A stretch of DNA of 25,211 nucleotides from positions 1 to 25,211 of the forward strand of contig JAFPCE010000192.1 in the NCBI GenBank assembly GCA_017390245.1. The letters are read 5' to 3'. Made by a program: the position numbers and the translations under genes. This stretch comes from Selenomonadaceae bacterium. Its GTDB lineage: Bacteria; Bacillota; Negativicutes; Selenomonadales; Selenomonadaceae. Every line of letters begins with the position of its first letter. The first letter of the stretch is position 1. The notes beneath the pieces were generated by a model. The model saw only the letters and a program-made list of their open reading frames with translations, was not told where the DNA came from and did no database searches. Of this stretch, positions 15,021 through 22,079 are shown piece by piece.

Positions 15021-15029
15021 ATTATAACA
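15021..15029 (-). promoter_or_regulatory. Extended -10 promoter for eamA-ftsZ-tcdA
   Basis: On the minus strand TGTTATAAT, a perfect -10 (15021-15026) with the TG extension; the -35 region is poor. The predicted transcription start near 15014 excludes the upstream ATG at 15018 and supports the TTG start at 14994. Confidence 0.5.
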
Positions 15030-15049
15030 CATATTTTGGGCAAAATAAA

Positions 15050-15122
15050 ATCGCATTGCTTAAATAACTACATAACTTATATTTCTTATAAGCTTTACGT
15101 ACTTATTTATCTGCAATGCGAT
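15050..15122 (-). terminator. Long-armed hairpin terminator after HAD phosphatase gene
   Basis: A perfect 10-bp stem ATCGCATTGC (15050-15059) / GCAATGCGAT (15113-15122) encloses about 53 bases that fold further, with CTTATA/TATAAG (15076-15081 with 15087-15092) at the tip and partial pairing between. On the minus strand it is followed by TTTTATTTTG. It ends the dhaKLM-HAD unit just before the eamA promoter. Confidence 0.65.
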
Positions 15123-15135
15123 ATTTATCTTGCTT

Positions 15136-15969
15136 TTATTTCTGGCTGTCTATAACTTTCAGAACATCCATGATTTCCCCTACATTTTGCGCAATGACAG
15201 TAGGTTTAACCAGGGATTTCTCTGCATCCTCCAGGGTTGATTCTCCAGATAATACCAGTATAGAGCATATACCCGCATTCTTACCTGTTGCCACATCAGT
15301 ATATAACCTGTCGCCTACCATGGCAAATTCACCTTTAGTGAATTTATTGCCAAATTTCTTGAAGGCGCTTTCTATTATTTCCTTGTTTGGCTTGCCAATA
15401 ACCTTTGGAGAAACTCCTGTAGAAGCTTTTATAAGCTCAATCATAGCTCCTGTATCTGGGATGTAGGTATTTTCCATTGGACAGTTAATATCTGGATGGG
15501 TTGCCACAAAAGGTACACCCTTACGCAGAAAATCACAGCTAATTACCAGCTTTTGATAGGTCAGAGTTTTATCAAACCCTAAAACCACATATTCTGGCTT
15601 ATCTTCTGTCAATACAAAACCCCAGCGCTTAAATTCTGCCTCAAGCTCCGGAGTCCCCATCAAATATACCCGCTCAACACCAATGGATTTTAGGTAAATA
15701 CAGGTCGCTTCACCAGAAGTCAGAATTTCGTCAGTATCTACCTTTATTCCCAGATTTGACAGTTTATCTACATAACTTGCCTTATCCTTAGATGAATTGT
15801 TGGTCATAAAGATGAAGCTGCGGCCAGATGAACGCAAATACTGAATAAATCCACCTGCTCTAGGCAGCAGCTTATCACCTAAATAAATTGTACCGTCCAT
15901 ATCTAAGAGAAAGCAGCGGATGTTTTTCAGCTTTGCCACCATGCTTTCATCTATTGGATTTGTATCCAT
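15136..15969 (-). CDS. HAD-IIA family phosphatase (NagD/AraL/PGP-like)
   Basis: A 277-residue protein from the ATG at 15969, which has GGGGGA 6 bases upstream. All HAD motifs are present: DMDGTIYLG with the nucleophile Asp23 and Asp25, MTNNSS (motif II), GKPN (motif III Lys) and MVGDRLYTDVATG (motif IV). The C2-type cap between motifs II and III assigns it to subclass IIA, which includes NagD, AraL, p-nitrophenyl phosphatases and the glycerol-3-phosphate/phosphoglycolate phosphatase PGP. It follows dhaM by 36 bases and precedes the terminator, so it belongs to the dihydroxyacetone kinase unit. A role in dephosphorylating glycerol-3-phosphate, DHAP or a toxic by-product is inferred from this context only. 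Confidence 0.85.
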   Translation of the reverse strand: MDTNPIDESMVAKLKNIRCFLLDMDGTIYLGDKLLPRAGGFIQYLRSSGRSFIFMTNNSSKDKASYVDKLSNLGIKVDTDEILTSGEATCIYLKSIGVERVYLMGTPELEAEFKRWGFVLTEDKPEYVVLGFDKTLTYQKLVISCDFLRKGVPFVATHPDINCPMENTYIPDTGAMIELIKASTGVSPKVIGKPNKEIIESAFKKFGNKFTKGEFAMVGDRLYTDVATGKNAGICSILVLSGESTLEDAEKSLVKPTVIAQNVGEIMDVLKVIDSQK

Positions 15970-16005
15970 ATTATTCCCCCTTTTGCACATCAGGCTACAG
16001 GTAAG

Positions 16006-16392
16006 TTATAGATCTAGCTTTTTCGTTTCCCTTGCTTCGTCTACCTTAGACTGCAATTCATCTAATGGTGTGCCCATAGATGCCTCCAGTGCTGCAACAA
16101 TACCGCCTTCAACAACTGGACCATCTAACATGACAATCTTCTTGTCTTCCATTGCCTCTATAACCATTTCAGTGGTCATAACTGCACTGCCCATATCCAT
16201 TAACACACCAACGCCATCTTCAGAATAAACTTCTTCAACAGCATTGCTGATTTTTTCAAAGCTTGTACCAGGAGTGCCATCCTCTAAGCCACCTGCTGCT
16301 ACAATATGAGCATCAGATGCCATCATTTTAGCTAACTCCACTACACCTTCAGCCAGTCTCTGGCTATGAGAAACTATTACTATACCTACCAT
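16006..16392 (-). CDS. dhaM: DhaM phosphocarrier of PTS-dependent dihydroxyacetone kinase
   Basis: A 128-residue EIIA-Man-like protein from the ATG at 16392; the sequence before it does not belong to the family. It begins MVGIVIVSHS with the phosphorylated His at position 9, then GLEDGTPGTSFEKI, GVGVLMDMGSAVMTTE and LDGPVVEGG, all typical of DhaM. It takes phosphate from HPr and passes it to ADP bound on DhaL. It is the single-domain form usual in Firmicutes, without the HPr and EI domains fused in E. coli, so it depends on general PTS proteins encoded elsewhere. The ribosome site is weak (GAAAAG). It is separated from dhaL by 106 bases containing a hairpin. Confidence 0.92.
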   Translation of the reverse strand: MVGIVIVSHSQRLAEGVVELAKMMASDAHIVAAGGLEDGTPGTSFEKISNAVEEVYSEDGVGVLMDMGSAVMTTEMVIEAMEDKKIVMLDGPVVEGGIVAALEASMGTPLDELQSKVDEARETKKLDL

Positions 16393-16447
16393 ATTTTTCT
16401 TTTCACATCCTAAACATTGTATGTAACTATATACCAATATAATCTAA

Positions 16448-16481
16448 AATAAAGTGAGGAAGCAAGCCTCCCCACTTTATT
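16448..16481 (-). terminator. Hairpin between dhaL and dhaM (attenuator-like)
   Basis: AATAAAGTG (16448-16456) pairs perfectly with CACTTTATT (16473-16481), with an inner AGG/CCT pair. On the minus strand the stem ends in TTATTTTAG, a modest T-rich tail. It probably lets part of the transcription through to dhaM, or protects the dhaKL message. Confidence 0.55.
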
Positions 16482-16498
16482 AAAGTTACTCTAACCTC

Positions 16499-17131
16499 TT
16501 AGATATTTGCCAGGAACTCCTCATACATATAAGTTGCAGAGGTTGCACCTGGATCCTGATGGCCAATGCTTCTGTCGCCAATGTAGCTTGCACGGCCCTT
16601 GGTTGCCTTAATGGTCTTGGTATACTCAACACCAGCCTGAGCAGCCTCAACAGCCTTGCCTAAAGCAGCTTTTACATCCTCGCCAGCCTCAATAGCAGCC
16701 TTGAAAGCCTTGTGTGCAGGGCAGATAGCGTCCAGCATGGTTTTTTCGCCTTCAACAGCCTTACCGCGCATCTGGATACCACCAATAGCAGCATCAACAG
16801 CAGCGATGAGATCATTAGCATCGATTTCCATCTTATCCTTTAAAGCTGCACCAGCCTTCATGAAAGCGGTGCCATATAAAGGACCAGCAGAACCACCAAC
16901 AGTAGATACCAGTGTCATACCAGTAGTCTTCAGCAGGGAACCAATATCCTTGCCAGCCATAGCCTCAATTTTAGGCACAACAGCATTAAAGCCCTTTGCC
17001 ATGTTGATACCATGGTCACCATCAGCAATTTCATTGTCTAACTCTGTTAAGAAATCCTTTTCCTTATCAATACGGGCAGCCATAGCCTTCAGGATTTCTA
17101 TCATCTTTTCACTAGTAATCGTTTTAAACAA
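16499..17131 (-). CDS. dhaL: DhaL ADP-binding subunit of dihydroxyacetone kinase
   Basis: A 210-residue helical-barrel protein. LDNEIADGDHGINMAKGF carries the Asp residues that hold the two Mg ions and ADP; GGSAGPLYGT and KGRASYIGDRSIGHQDPGA complete the nucleotide site. DhaL keeps ADP as a permanent cofactor, is recharged by DhaM and phosphorylates dihydroxyacetone bound on DhaK. The start is uncertain: the frame opens after a TAG stop, and the TTG at 17131 sits immediately after AGGAG with no spacer, while the first ATG (17104) lacks a clear site and would shorten the first helix. Alignment of the LDNEIADGDHG block with other DhaL proteins favours the longer form. It follows dhaK by 29 bases. 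Confidence 0.93.
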   Translation of the reverse strand: MFKTITSEKMIEILKAMAARIDKEKDFLTELDNEIADGDHGINMAKGFNAVVPKIEAMAGKDIGSLLKTTGMTLVSTVGGSAGPLYGTAFMKAGAALKDKMEIDANDLIAAVDAAIGGIQMRGKAVEGEKTMLDAICPAHKAFKAAIEAGEDVKAALGKAVEAAQAGVEYTKTIKATKGRASYIGDRSIGHQDPGATSATYMYEEFLANI

Positions 17132-17160
17132 CTCCTATCAAAAAACATTATCTTGTAAGA

Positions 17161-18150
17161 TTAACGTTTCAAAGCAGGGGTATCAGCCTTTGCATCGTAG
17201 AGAGCCTTTAACTCATCATCCAGACGGAGCAGGGTGATAGAGAAACCAGCCATCTCAATGGAAGTCATGTAGTTACCTACCATGGTATCATAAACCTTGA
17301 TGCCCTTATCCTTTAAGAAGTCGCTTACATAGTTGTTAACAATGTAGAGCTCCATCAAAGGAGTGCCACCCATGCCATTTACAATAACTGCTACTTCCTT
17401 GCCAGCGAAATCAATATCGTCGGTAATCTTAGTTAACAGCTCATTAGCAATCTCATTTGCAGTCTTAATCTTCTCACGGCTAGTACCAGGCTCACCATGA
17501 ATACCGATACCGATTTCCATCTCTTCCTCGGTCAACTCAAAGCCAGGCTTGCCCGCTGCTGGAACAGTACATGCAGTAATTGCCATCCCCATGGTACGAA
17601 CATTCTCAATAACCTTTTCAGCTACTGCCTTAACCTCAGCAAGGCTTGCACCAGTCTCAGCCAATGCACCAGCAATCTTGTGTACCAGGATAGTACCAGC
17701 AACACCACGACGGCCAGTAGTATACAAGCTATCCTTAACTGCAACGTCATCGTTTACTACTACATAATCTGCCTCAATGCCCTCATCCTTAGCCATATCA
17801 ATAGCCATCTCAAAGTTCATTATATCACCAGTGTAGTTCTTAACAACGCAGAGAACACCTTTATCAGTTGCAACTGCCTTAATTGCCTCAAAAATCTGAT
17901 CAGGAGTTGGAGATGTGAAAACTGCACCTGCAACTGCACCATCTAACATACCTTCGCCGACATAGCCGCCATGTGCTGGCTCATGACCACTGCCGCCACC
18001 ACTTACTAAAGCAACCTTGCCTTCCTTCTTCTGTGCACGTACAACTACGTTGCCACAATCTAATTTGCGAAGCTTGTCTGGTGCAGACTTAACCAAACCC
18101 AGAATCATTTCTTCCTCAACTTTGTCAATTGCATTAATAATTTTTTTCAC
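17161..18150 (-). CDS. dhaK: DhaK dihydroxyacetone-binding subunit
   Basis: A 329-residue protein, the normal length. GGGSGHEPAH (51-60) and NYTGDIMNF (105-113) form the dihydroxyacetone pocket, and GIHGEPG places the His that binds substrate covalently as a hemiaminal at 218; NGMGGTPLMELY is also conserved. DhaK binds dihydroxyacetone and receives phosphate from DhaL-ATP to make DHAP. The GTG start has AGGAGGGG six bases upstream, the strongest ribosome site of the block. First gene of dhaK-dhaL-dhaM-HAD, immediately after a terminator following glpF. No DhaR or DhaQ regulator is adjacent. Confidence 0.96.
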   Translation of the reverse strand: MKKIINAIDKVEEEMILGLVKSAPDKLRKLDCGNVVVRAQKKEGKVALVSGGGSGHEPAHGGYVGEGMLDGAVAGAVFTSPTPDQIFEAIKAVATDKGVLCVVKNYTGDIMNFEMAIDMAKDEGIEADYVVVNDDVAVKDSLYTTGRRGVAGTILVHKIAGALAETGASLAEVKAVAEKVIENVRTMGMAITACTVPAAGKPGFELTEEEMEIGIGIHGEPGTSREKIKTANEIANELLTKITDDIDFAGKEVAVIVNGMGGTPLMELYIVNNYVSDFLKDKGIKVYDTMVGNYMTSIEMAGFSITLLRLDDELKALYDAKADTPALKR

Positions 18151-18190
18151 AAGAAACCCCTCCTATTAATAATTAATAAAAAACCTCTCT

Positions 18191-18230
18191 AAAAAAACAT
18201 CCCCACCTATGTGGCCATAAGCGGGGATGT
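18191..18230 (-). terminator. Intrinsic terminator between glpF and dhaK
   Basis: ACATCCCC (18197-18204) pairs with GGGGATGT (18223-18230), with an inner TATG/CATA hairpin, and the minus strand continues into a run of seven T (18191-18197, the last overlapping the stem). No clear promoter fits in the 40 bases before dhaK, so dhaK may depend on read-through. Confidence 0.82.
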
Positions 18231-18273
18231 AAACTTACTTAAACCTGCTGTAAAAGCAAGCCATCAACTCTTA

Positions 18274-19005
18274 TTAGCCCAAAATGCCAGTTGCACTTGC
18301 AACTACATACGCAAATACACCACCGCAAAGAGGAGCTACAACAGGAACCCAAGCATAACCCCAGTTGCCGTCACCCTTGTCAGGGATAGGGAGGATTGCA
18401 TGAGCAATTCTAGGACCGAGGTCACGAGCTGCGTTCATTGCATAACCGGTAGGACCACCAAGGGAAAGACCCAAAGCCCAGATGAGCATACCTACGAGGT
18501 ATGGACCAAAGCCAGGAGCAAGACCTACAGTACCGCCAACACCCTTGGAGAAAATGCACCAGATGAGGAACATTAAGAAGAAAGTAGCGATGAACTCGCA
18601 GATGAATGCAGTAGCCTGATTACCAGCTGCATTACCAGTGGAGAATACGCCTAACTTGCTGCCCTCAGTCTCAGCCCAATGTGGGAGATAAGCGAGGTAA
18701 ACGATGATAGCACCAAGAACACCACCAAGAATCTGTACTAAAGAAGTAGCAGCGAACTGGCCCCAAGTGTAAACACCAGCCAAAGTCTTAGCGATAGTAA
18801 CGGATGGGTTCAAGTCAGCCTGAGGAGCACCCAGAGCTACAGAAGTATAAACACCCATTAATACTGCAAAACACCATCCAGTGGTTATGCAAATCCAGCC
18901 ACCGCCATGACCACAGGTCTTACCCAGGCTCATGTTTGCATTAACACCGCAACCAAATACAATCAGTACCATGGTTCCTAAGAACTCGCCTAACAAATTA
19001 TCCAT
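18274..19005 (-). CDS. glpF: Glycerol facilitator (MIP/aquaporin family)
   Basis: A 243-residue channel with six membrane segments and two half-helices. The two pore motifs are altered: LNPSVT (NPS at 66-68) instead of NPA, and AMNAARDLGPR (NAA at 191-193) instead of NPA, with the selectivity-filter Arg194 retained. The D-L-G-P after the second motif and the wide-pore Gly/Phe pattern fit glycerol-conducting GlpF rather than water-only channels. It admits glycerol by facilitated diffusion; GlpK traps it. AGAGGGA lies about 7 bases before the ATG. It follows glpK by about 150 bases holding a hairpin and ends before a terminator. Confidence 0.93.
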   Translation of the reverse strand: MDNLLGEFLGTMVLIVFGCGVNANMSLGKTCGHGGGWICITTGWCFAVLMGVYTSVALGAPQADLNPSVTIAKTLAGVYTWGQFAATSLVQILGGVLGAIIVYLAYLPHWAETEGSKLGVFSTGNAAGNQATAFICEFIATFFLMFLIWCIFSKGVGGTVGLAPGFGPYLVGMLIWALGLSLGGPTGYAMNAARDLGPRIAHAILPIPDKGDGNWGYAWVPVVAPLCGGVFAYVVASATGILG

Positions 19006-19078
19006 TTTTACATCCCTCTTTCGATAAATAATAAATAATACCTCTATGACTTATCCGAAGACAGTCGTAAATCCATCT

Positions 19079-19110
19079 CCGTTGCCAGTCCCCCCTGAGA
19101 CCGGCAACGG
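19079..19110 (-). other. GC-rich hairpin between glpK and glpF
   Basis: CCGTTGCC-a-GTC (19079-19090) pairs with GAC-c-GGCAACGG (19099-19110), 11 pairs with one mismatch and an 8-base loop. There is no T-run on the minus strand, so it is more likely an RNA-stabilising or processing hairpin than a terminator. The rest of 19006-19154 shows nothing else I can support. Confidence 0.55.
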
Positions 19111-19154
19111 GATGATGAATTTCTAGTGATTAACAAGCAATATATCCGTAAGGA

Positions 19155-20657
19155 TTACTCCTCGTCATCGAGCCAATGCATGGAGTGCTTAACAGCCTTC
19201 TTCCAGCCCTTGTACAGCTTAGCTGCCTCTTCAGCTGGCATTACAGGCTCGAAGCGAACATCCAGCTTCCAAGCAGTCTTCAGCTCTTCCTTGTTGCTCC
19301 AAACACCTACAGCCAAACCTGCCAGGTAAGCAGCACCAAGAGCAGTAGTCTCAATAACCTGTGGACGATCAACTGGAACGCCGAGGATATCAGCCTGGAA
19401 CTGCATCATGAGGTTGTTAGCAACAGCACCGCCATCAACCTTCAAGGTAGCCAGCTTAATATTGGAATCAGCTTCCATAGCGCCTAAAACGTCCTTAGTC
19501 TGATATGCCAGAGACTCTAAGGTTGCACGAACGATATGAGCCTTGGTAGTACCACGGGTAATACCGATAATCATACCACGAGCATTGGAATCCCAGTATG
19601 GAGCACCGAGACCAACGAATGCAGGAACGAGATATACACCAGCGGTGTCACGAACCTTCTTAGCAACCCACTCAGAATCTGGAGCGGAGTCAACCATGCG
19701 AGCACCATCACGGAGCCACTGAATAGCGGAACCAGCTACGAAGATAGAACCCTCTAATGCATACTCAACCTTGCCATCTAAGCCCCAAGCGATGGTAGTA
19801 ACCAGACCGTTCTTGGAATCATAGATATCAGTACCAGTGTTCATCAGCATGAAGCAGCCAGTACCATAGGTGTTCTTTGCATCACCAGGGTTGAAGCAGT
19901 TCTGACCAAAGAGAGCTGCCTGCTGGTCACCTGCAGCACCTGCAACAGGAATTGGAGCACCGAGAATGGAAGGATCAGCATAGCCATATACGCCAGAGGA
20001 TGGACGAACCTCAGGAAGCATGGACTTTGGAACATCCAAGTAACCCATGAGAGCGTCATCCCACTTTAACTCCTTGATGTTGTACATCAAAGTACGGGAA
20101 GCATTGGAGTAATCAGTTACATGAGCCTTGCCGCCAGTTAACTTCCAGATTAACCAAGTATCAATAGTACCGAAAATCAAATCGCCTGCTTCTGCACGAG
20201 CACGAGTACCCTCTACGTTCTCGAGAATCCAGGTAATTTTAGTACCGGAGAAGTATGCATCAAGAGTCAGACCAGTCTTCTCCTTGAACTCAGGAACTAA
20301 GCCCTTAGCCTTCAGACGGTCAACAATTGGAGCAGTCTGACGGGACTGCCATACAATAGCGTTATAAACAGGGCGGCCAGTGTTCTTATCCCAAACAACG
20401 GAAGTCTCACGCTGGTTGGTGATACCCATAGCAGCGATATCGCTTGCATCCAAACCGCTCTGTGCCAAAGCACCCTTCATAACCTCGCACATGGTGCTCC
20501 AGATTTCCTCAGCATCATGCTCAACCCAGCCTGGTTTTGGGAAGTACTGAGTGAACTCCTTCTGTGCTACACCAACGATCTTGGAGTTCTCATCAAAGAT
20601 GATTGCTCTGTTAGAAGTGGTACCTGCGTCTAACGCCATTACATACTTCTTTGCCAT
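19155..20657 (-). CDS. glpK: Glycerol kinase
   Basis: A 500-residue FGGY-family kinase from the ATG at 20657, with GAGGGGG about 10 bases upstream; sequence upstream of this ATG is leader, not protein. It opens with MALDAGTTSNRAIIFDE (phosphate-binding loop) and has GWVEHDAEEIW, AMGITNQRETSVVWD, AGAAGDQQAALFGQ, the GTGCF turn and LKVDGGAVANNLMMQFQADI, all usual. It makes sn-glycerol-3-phosphate from glycerol and ATP. The loop before GAAGDQQ, where many Firmicutes GlpK carry a His phosphorylated by HPr, reads DPSILGAPIPVAG and has no His. Length matches E. coli GlpK. It lies between glpC and glpF with a long structured leader. Confidence 0.97.
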   Translation of the reverse strand: MAKKYVMALDAGTTSNRAIIFDENSKIVGVAQKEFTQYFPKPGWVEHDAEEIWSTMCEVMKGALAQSGLDASDIAAMGITNQRETSVVWDKNTGRPVYNAIVWQSRQTAPIVDRLKAKGLVPEFKEKTGLTLDAYFSGTKITWILENVEGTRARAEAGDLIFGTIDTWLIWKLTGGKAHVTDYSNASRTLMYNIKELKWDDALMGYLDVPKSMLPEVRPSSGVYGYADPSILGAPIPVAGAAGDQQAALFGQNCFNPGDAKNTYGTGCFMLMNTGTDIYDSKNGLVTTIAWGLDGKVEYALEGSIFVAGSAIQWLRDGARMVDSAPDSEWVAKKVRDTAGVYLVPAFVGLGAPYWDSNARGMIIGITRGTTKAHIVRATLESLAYQTKDVLGAMEADSNIKLATLKVDGGAVANNLMMQFQADILGVPVDRPQVIETTALGAAYLAGLAVGVWSNKEELKTAWKLDVRFEPVMPAEEAAKLYKGWKKAVKHSMHWLDDEE

Positions 20658-20700
20658 AATGAAAAATCCCCCTCTTAAATAAATATAATGATTATTACCC

Positions 20701-20798
20701 CAGAAAGCCCCTCTCAAAGCATTTCTGTATATATGAAAGATACAGGTTACGGAGGCCCAGGGGCCTCCAGTCATTTCCCCAAATGATTACCTTGTATC
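20701..20798 (-). promoter_or_regulatory. Structured glpK leader RNA: three-way junction with competing hairpin
   Basis: On the minus strand GATACA(A)GGT pairs with ACCTGTATC (20789-20798 with 20739-20747). This closing stem encloses TCATTT-GGGG-AAATGA (20771-20786) and GGAGGCCC-CT-GGGCCTCC (20751-20768), giving a compact three-way junction. Downstream, CTGTAT (20740-20745) can instead pair with ATACAG (20725-20730), which breaks the closing stem. A further CAGAAA/TTTCTG hairpin spans 20701-20727. No T-run follows, so control of translation or RNA stability is more likely than termination. I do not match it to a known riboswitch class. Confidence 0.5.
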
Positions 20799-20808
20799 AT
20801 TTCATCTA

Positions 20809-20835
20809 TATAATACCACATTTGGTATTATAACA
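20809..20835 (-). promoter_or_regulatory. Putative glpK promoter overlapped by palindromic operator
   Basis: A perfect 9-bp inverted repeat TATAATACC / GGTATTATA (20809-20817 with 20824-20832, 6-base centre) lies right after the glpC stop. On the minus strand its first arm is the -10 box of TGTTATAAT (TATAAT at 20827-20832); a partial -35 (CTTACA) lies 18 bases upstream inside glpC. The arrangement suggests a repressor site over the promoter of glpK-glpF. It could also be a weak 3' hairpin of glpC. Confidence 0.45.
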
Positions 20836-20839
20836 CAAC

Positions 20840-22060
20840 TTAAGCTTTTTTGTAAGCCTTTGCTAATACCTGAATTGGATGAACAGATTTTACATCAGTG
20901 CCATGCTCAATCTGCATGCGGCAAGTACCGCAGTCACATACAACCTTGTGGTAGTCATCAGCCTTGATAGCATCAAACAATGCAGAACCAACCTTCATGG
21001 AAGTCTCATAGTTCTTCTCATGGAAGCCATAGCTGCCGGACATACCGCAGCAGCCTGCATCAGCATTAACAATATCAACACCGATTTCCTGCAGCATATC
21101 AAGTGCTGGCAGGCCCATGCCCTGTGCACGCAAATGGCAAGGAGCATGATAAATGAACTTATGATCAGGGCTGAATTTAACCTGCTTCAGCTCGCCCTTC
21201 TCCTCGAGAATTCTCAAGAACTCGAATGCATCATATACATTCTTTGCAGCTTCCTTCATCTCAGACTGAGCGAAGAGTTCAGTGTACTCATTCTTCAGCA
21301 TCAAGGAGCAGGAAGTACAGCAAGCAACAACAGGAATGCCCTTAGCAGCATACTCGCTGATGATAGCTACATTCTTGTCAGCATGCTCACGTGCCTCATC
21401 CATGTAGCCAGCAACAACTAATGGAGAACCGCAGCATACGAAACGGTTGTCCATGAGAACCTCATAACCATTAGCATTCATAACCTCAACAAATGCTACG
21501 CCAACCTCTGGCTGGTTAACATCAATGAAGCAGCCAGGATAGAAGAGAACCTTCTTATCGCTCTTTGGCTGTTTAATGCTCTTAAAGAGATCACGGAAAT
21601 AAGTAGTAGCAAAGCGTGGAGTAGTACGCTTGGAAGCGATGCCCATCATGCCCATCATGCCCAGAGACTCACCAATGGACATACCAAGGTTTGCAAAGGT
21701 CTTGCCAAGAGGAATCTTGTTCAGTATATCTGCCATCTGGAAGTTGTGGCTCAGCATTTTATCAGCCTGAGTGTGCTTCTCAGGATGAGCTTTAAAGTAC
21801 TTAGCACGCTCTAACATGTTCAGAGTAGCTACGGATACACCATTTGGACAGGTGATATCGCAGTTCTTACAGTTGGAACATAACATTAAAGTGTCCTCAT
21901 AATCGCTTGGATCAGAGAAATGCATACGACTATGAGCTGGACCTACCAATTTTGGTCCTTTATATTCAGGATTGGCCTTAGTAATTGGGCACACTGCAAT
22001 ACAAGATGTGCAGGCAATACAATTATCAGCCGAATCTCTGGCTCTTTCTTCTAACTCCAT
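20840..22060 (-). CDS. glpC: Anaerobic glycerol-3-phosphate dehydrogenase subunit C
   Basis: A 406-residue iron-sulfur protein. Two [4Fe-4S] ferredoxin-type motifs sit at the N-terminus: Cys14-17-20-24 (CIACTSCIAVCP) and Cys61-64-67-71 (CSNCKNCDITCP). Two CCG (heterodisulfide reductase-like) domains follow, marked by FYPGCF...CCGSPL and HAPCHLR...GCCGMSGSYG. GlpC anchors GlpAB to the membrane and passes electrons to the quinone pool. AAAGGAG lies 9 bases before the ATG. It follows glpB by 19 bases and is the last gene of glpABC. A short in-frame repeat gives GMMGMMG in the region between the iron-sulfur and CCG parts. Confidence 0.95.
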   Translation of the reverse strand: MELEERARDSADNCIACTSCIAVCPITKANPEYKGPKLVGPAHSRMHFSDPSDYEDTLMLCSNCKNCDITCPNGVSVATLNMLERAKYFKAHPEKHTQADKMLSHNFQMADILNKIPLGKTFANLGMSIGESLGMMGMMGIASKRTTPRFATTYFRDLFKSIKQPKSDKKVLFYPGCFIDVNQPEVGVAFVEVMNANGYEVLMDNRFVCCGSPLVVAGYMDEAREHADKNVAIISEYAAKGIPVVACCTSCSLMLKNEYTELFAQSEMKEAAKNVYDAFEFLRILEEKGELKQVKFSPDHKFIYHAPCHLRAQGMGLPALDMLQEIGVDIVNADAGCCGMSGSYGFHEKNYETSMKVGSALFDAIKADDYHKVVCDCGTCRMQIEHGTDVKSVHPIQVLAKAYKKA

Positions 22061-22079
22061 AATATAATACTCCTTTCAA

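Noticed and set aside
16656..17237. A 193-codon plus-strand open frame across dhaL and the end of dhaK
   Set aside because: Antisense to conserved catalytic motifs; Ala/Ser/Pro-rich product typical of a shadow frame.
18151..18190. A separate dhaK promoter
   Set aside because: The 40 bases between the terminator and the GTG hold only T-rich and TTAATTATTAA sequence with no credible -35/-10 pair.
21641..21665. Tandem repeat in glpC
   Set aside because: The CCATCATGC repeat is only about two and a half units and simply encodes GMMGMMG in frame; too short to call a repeat element.
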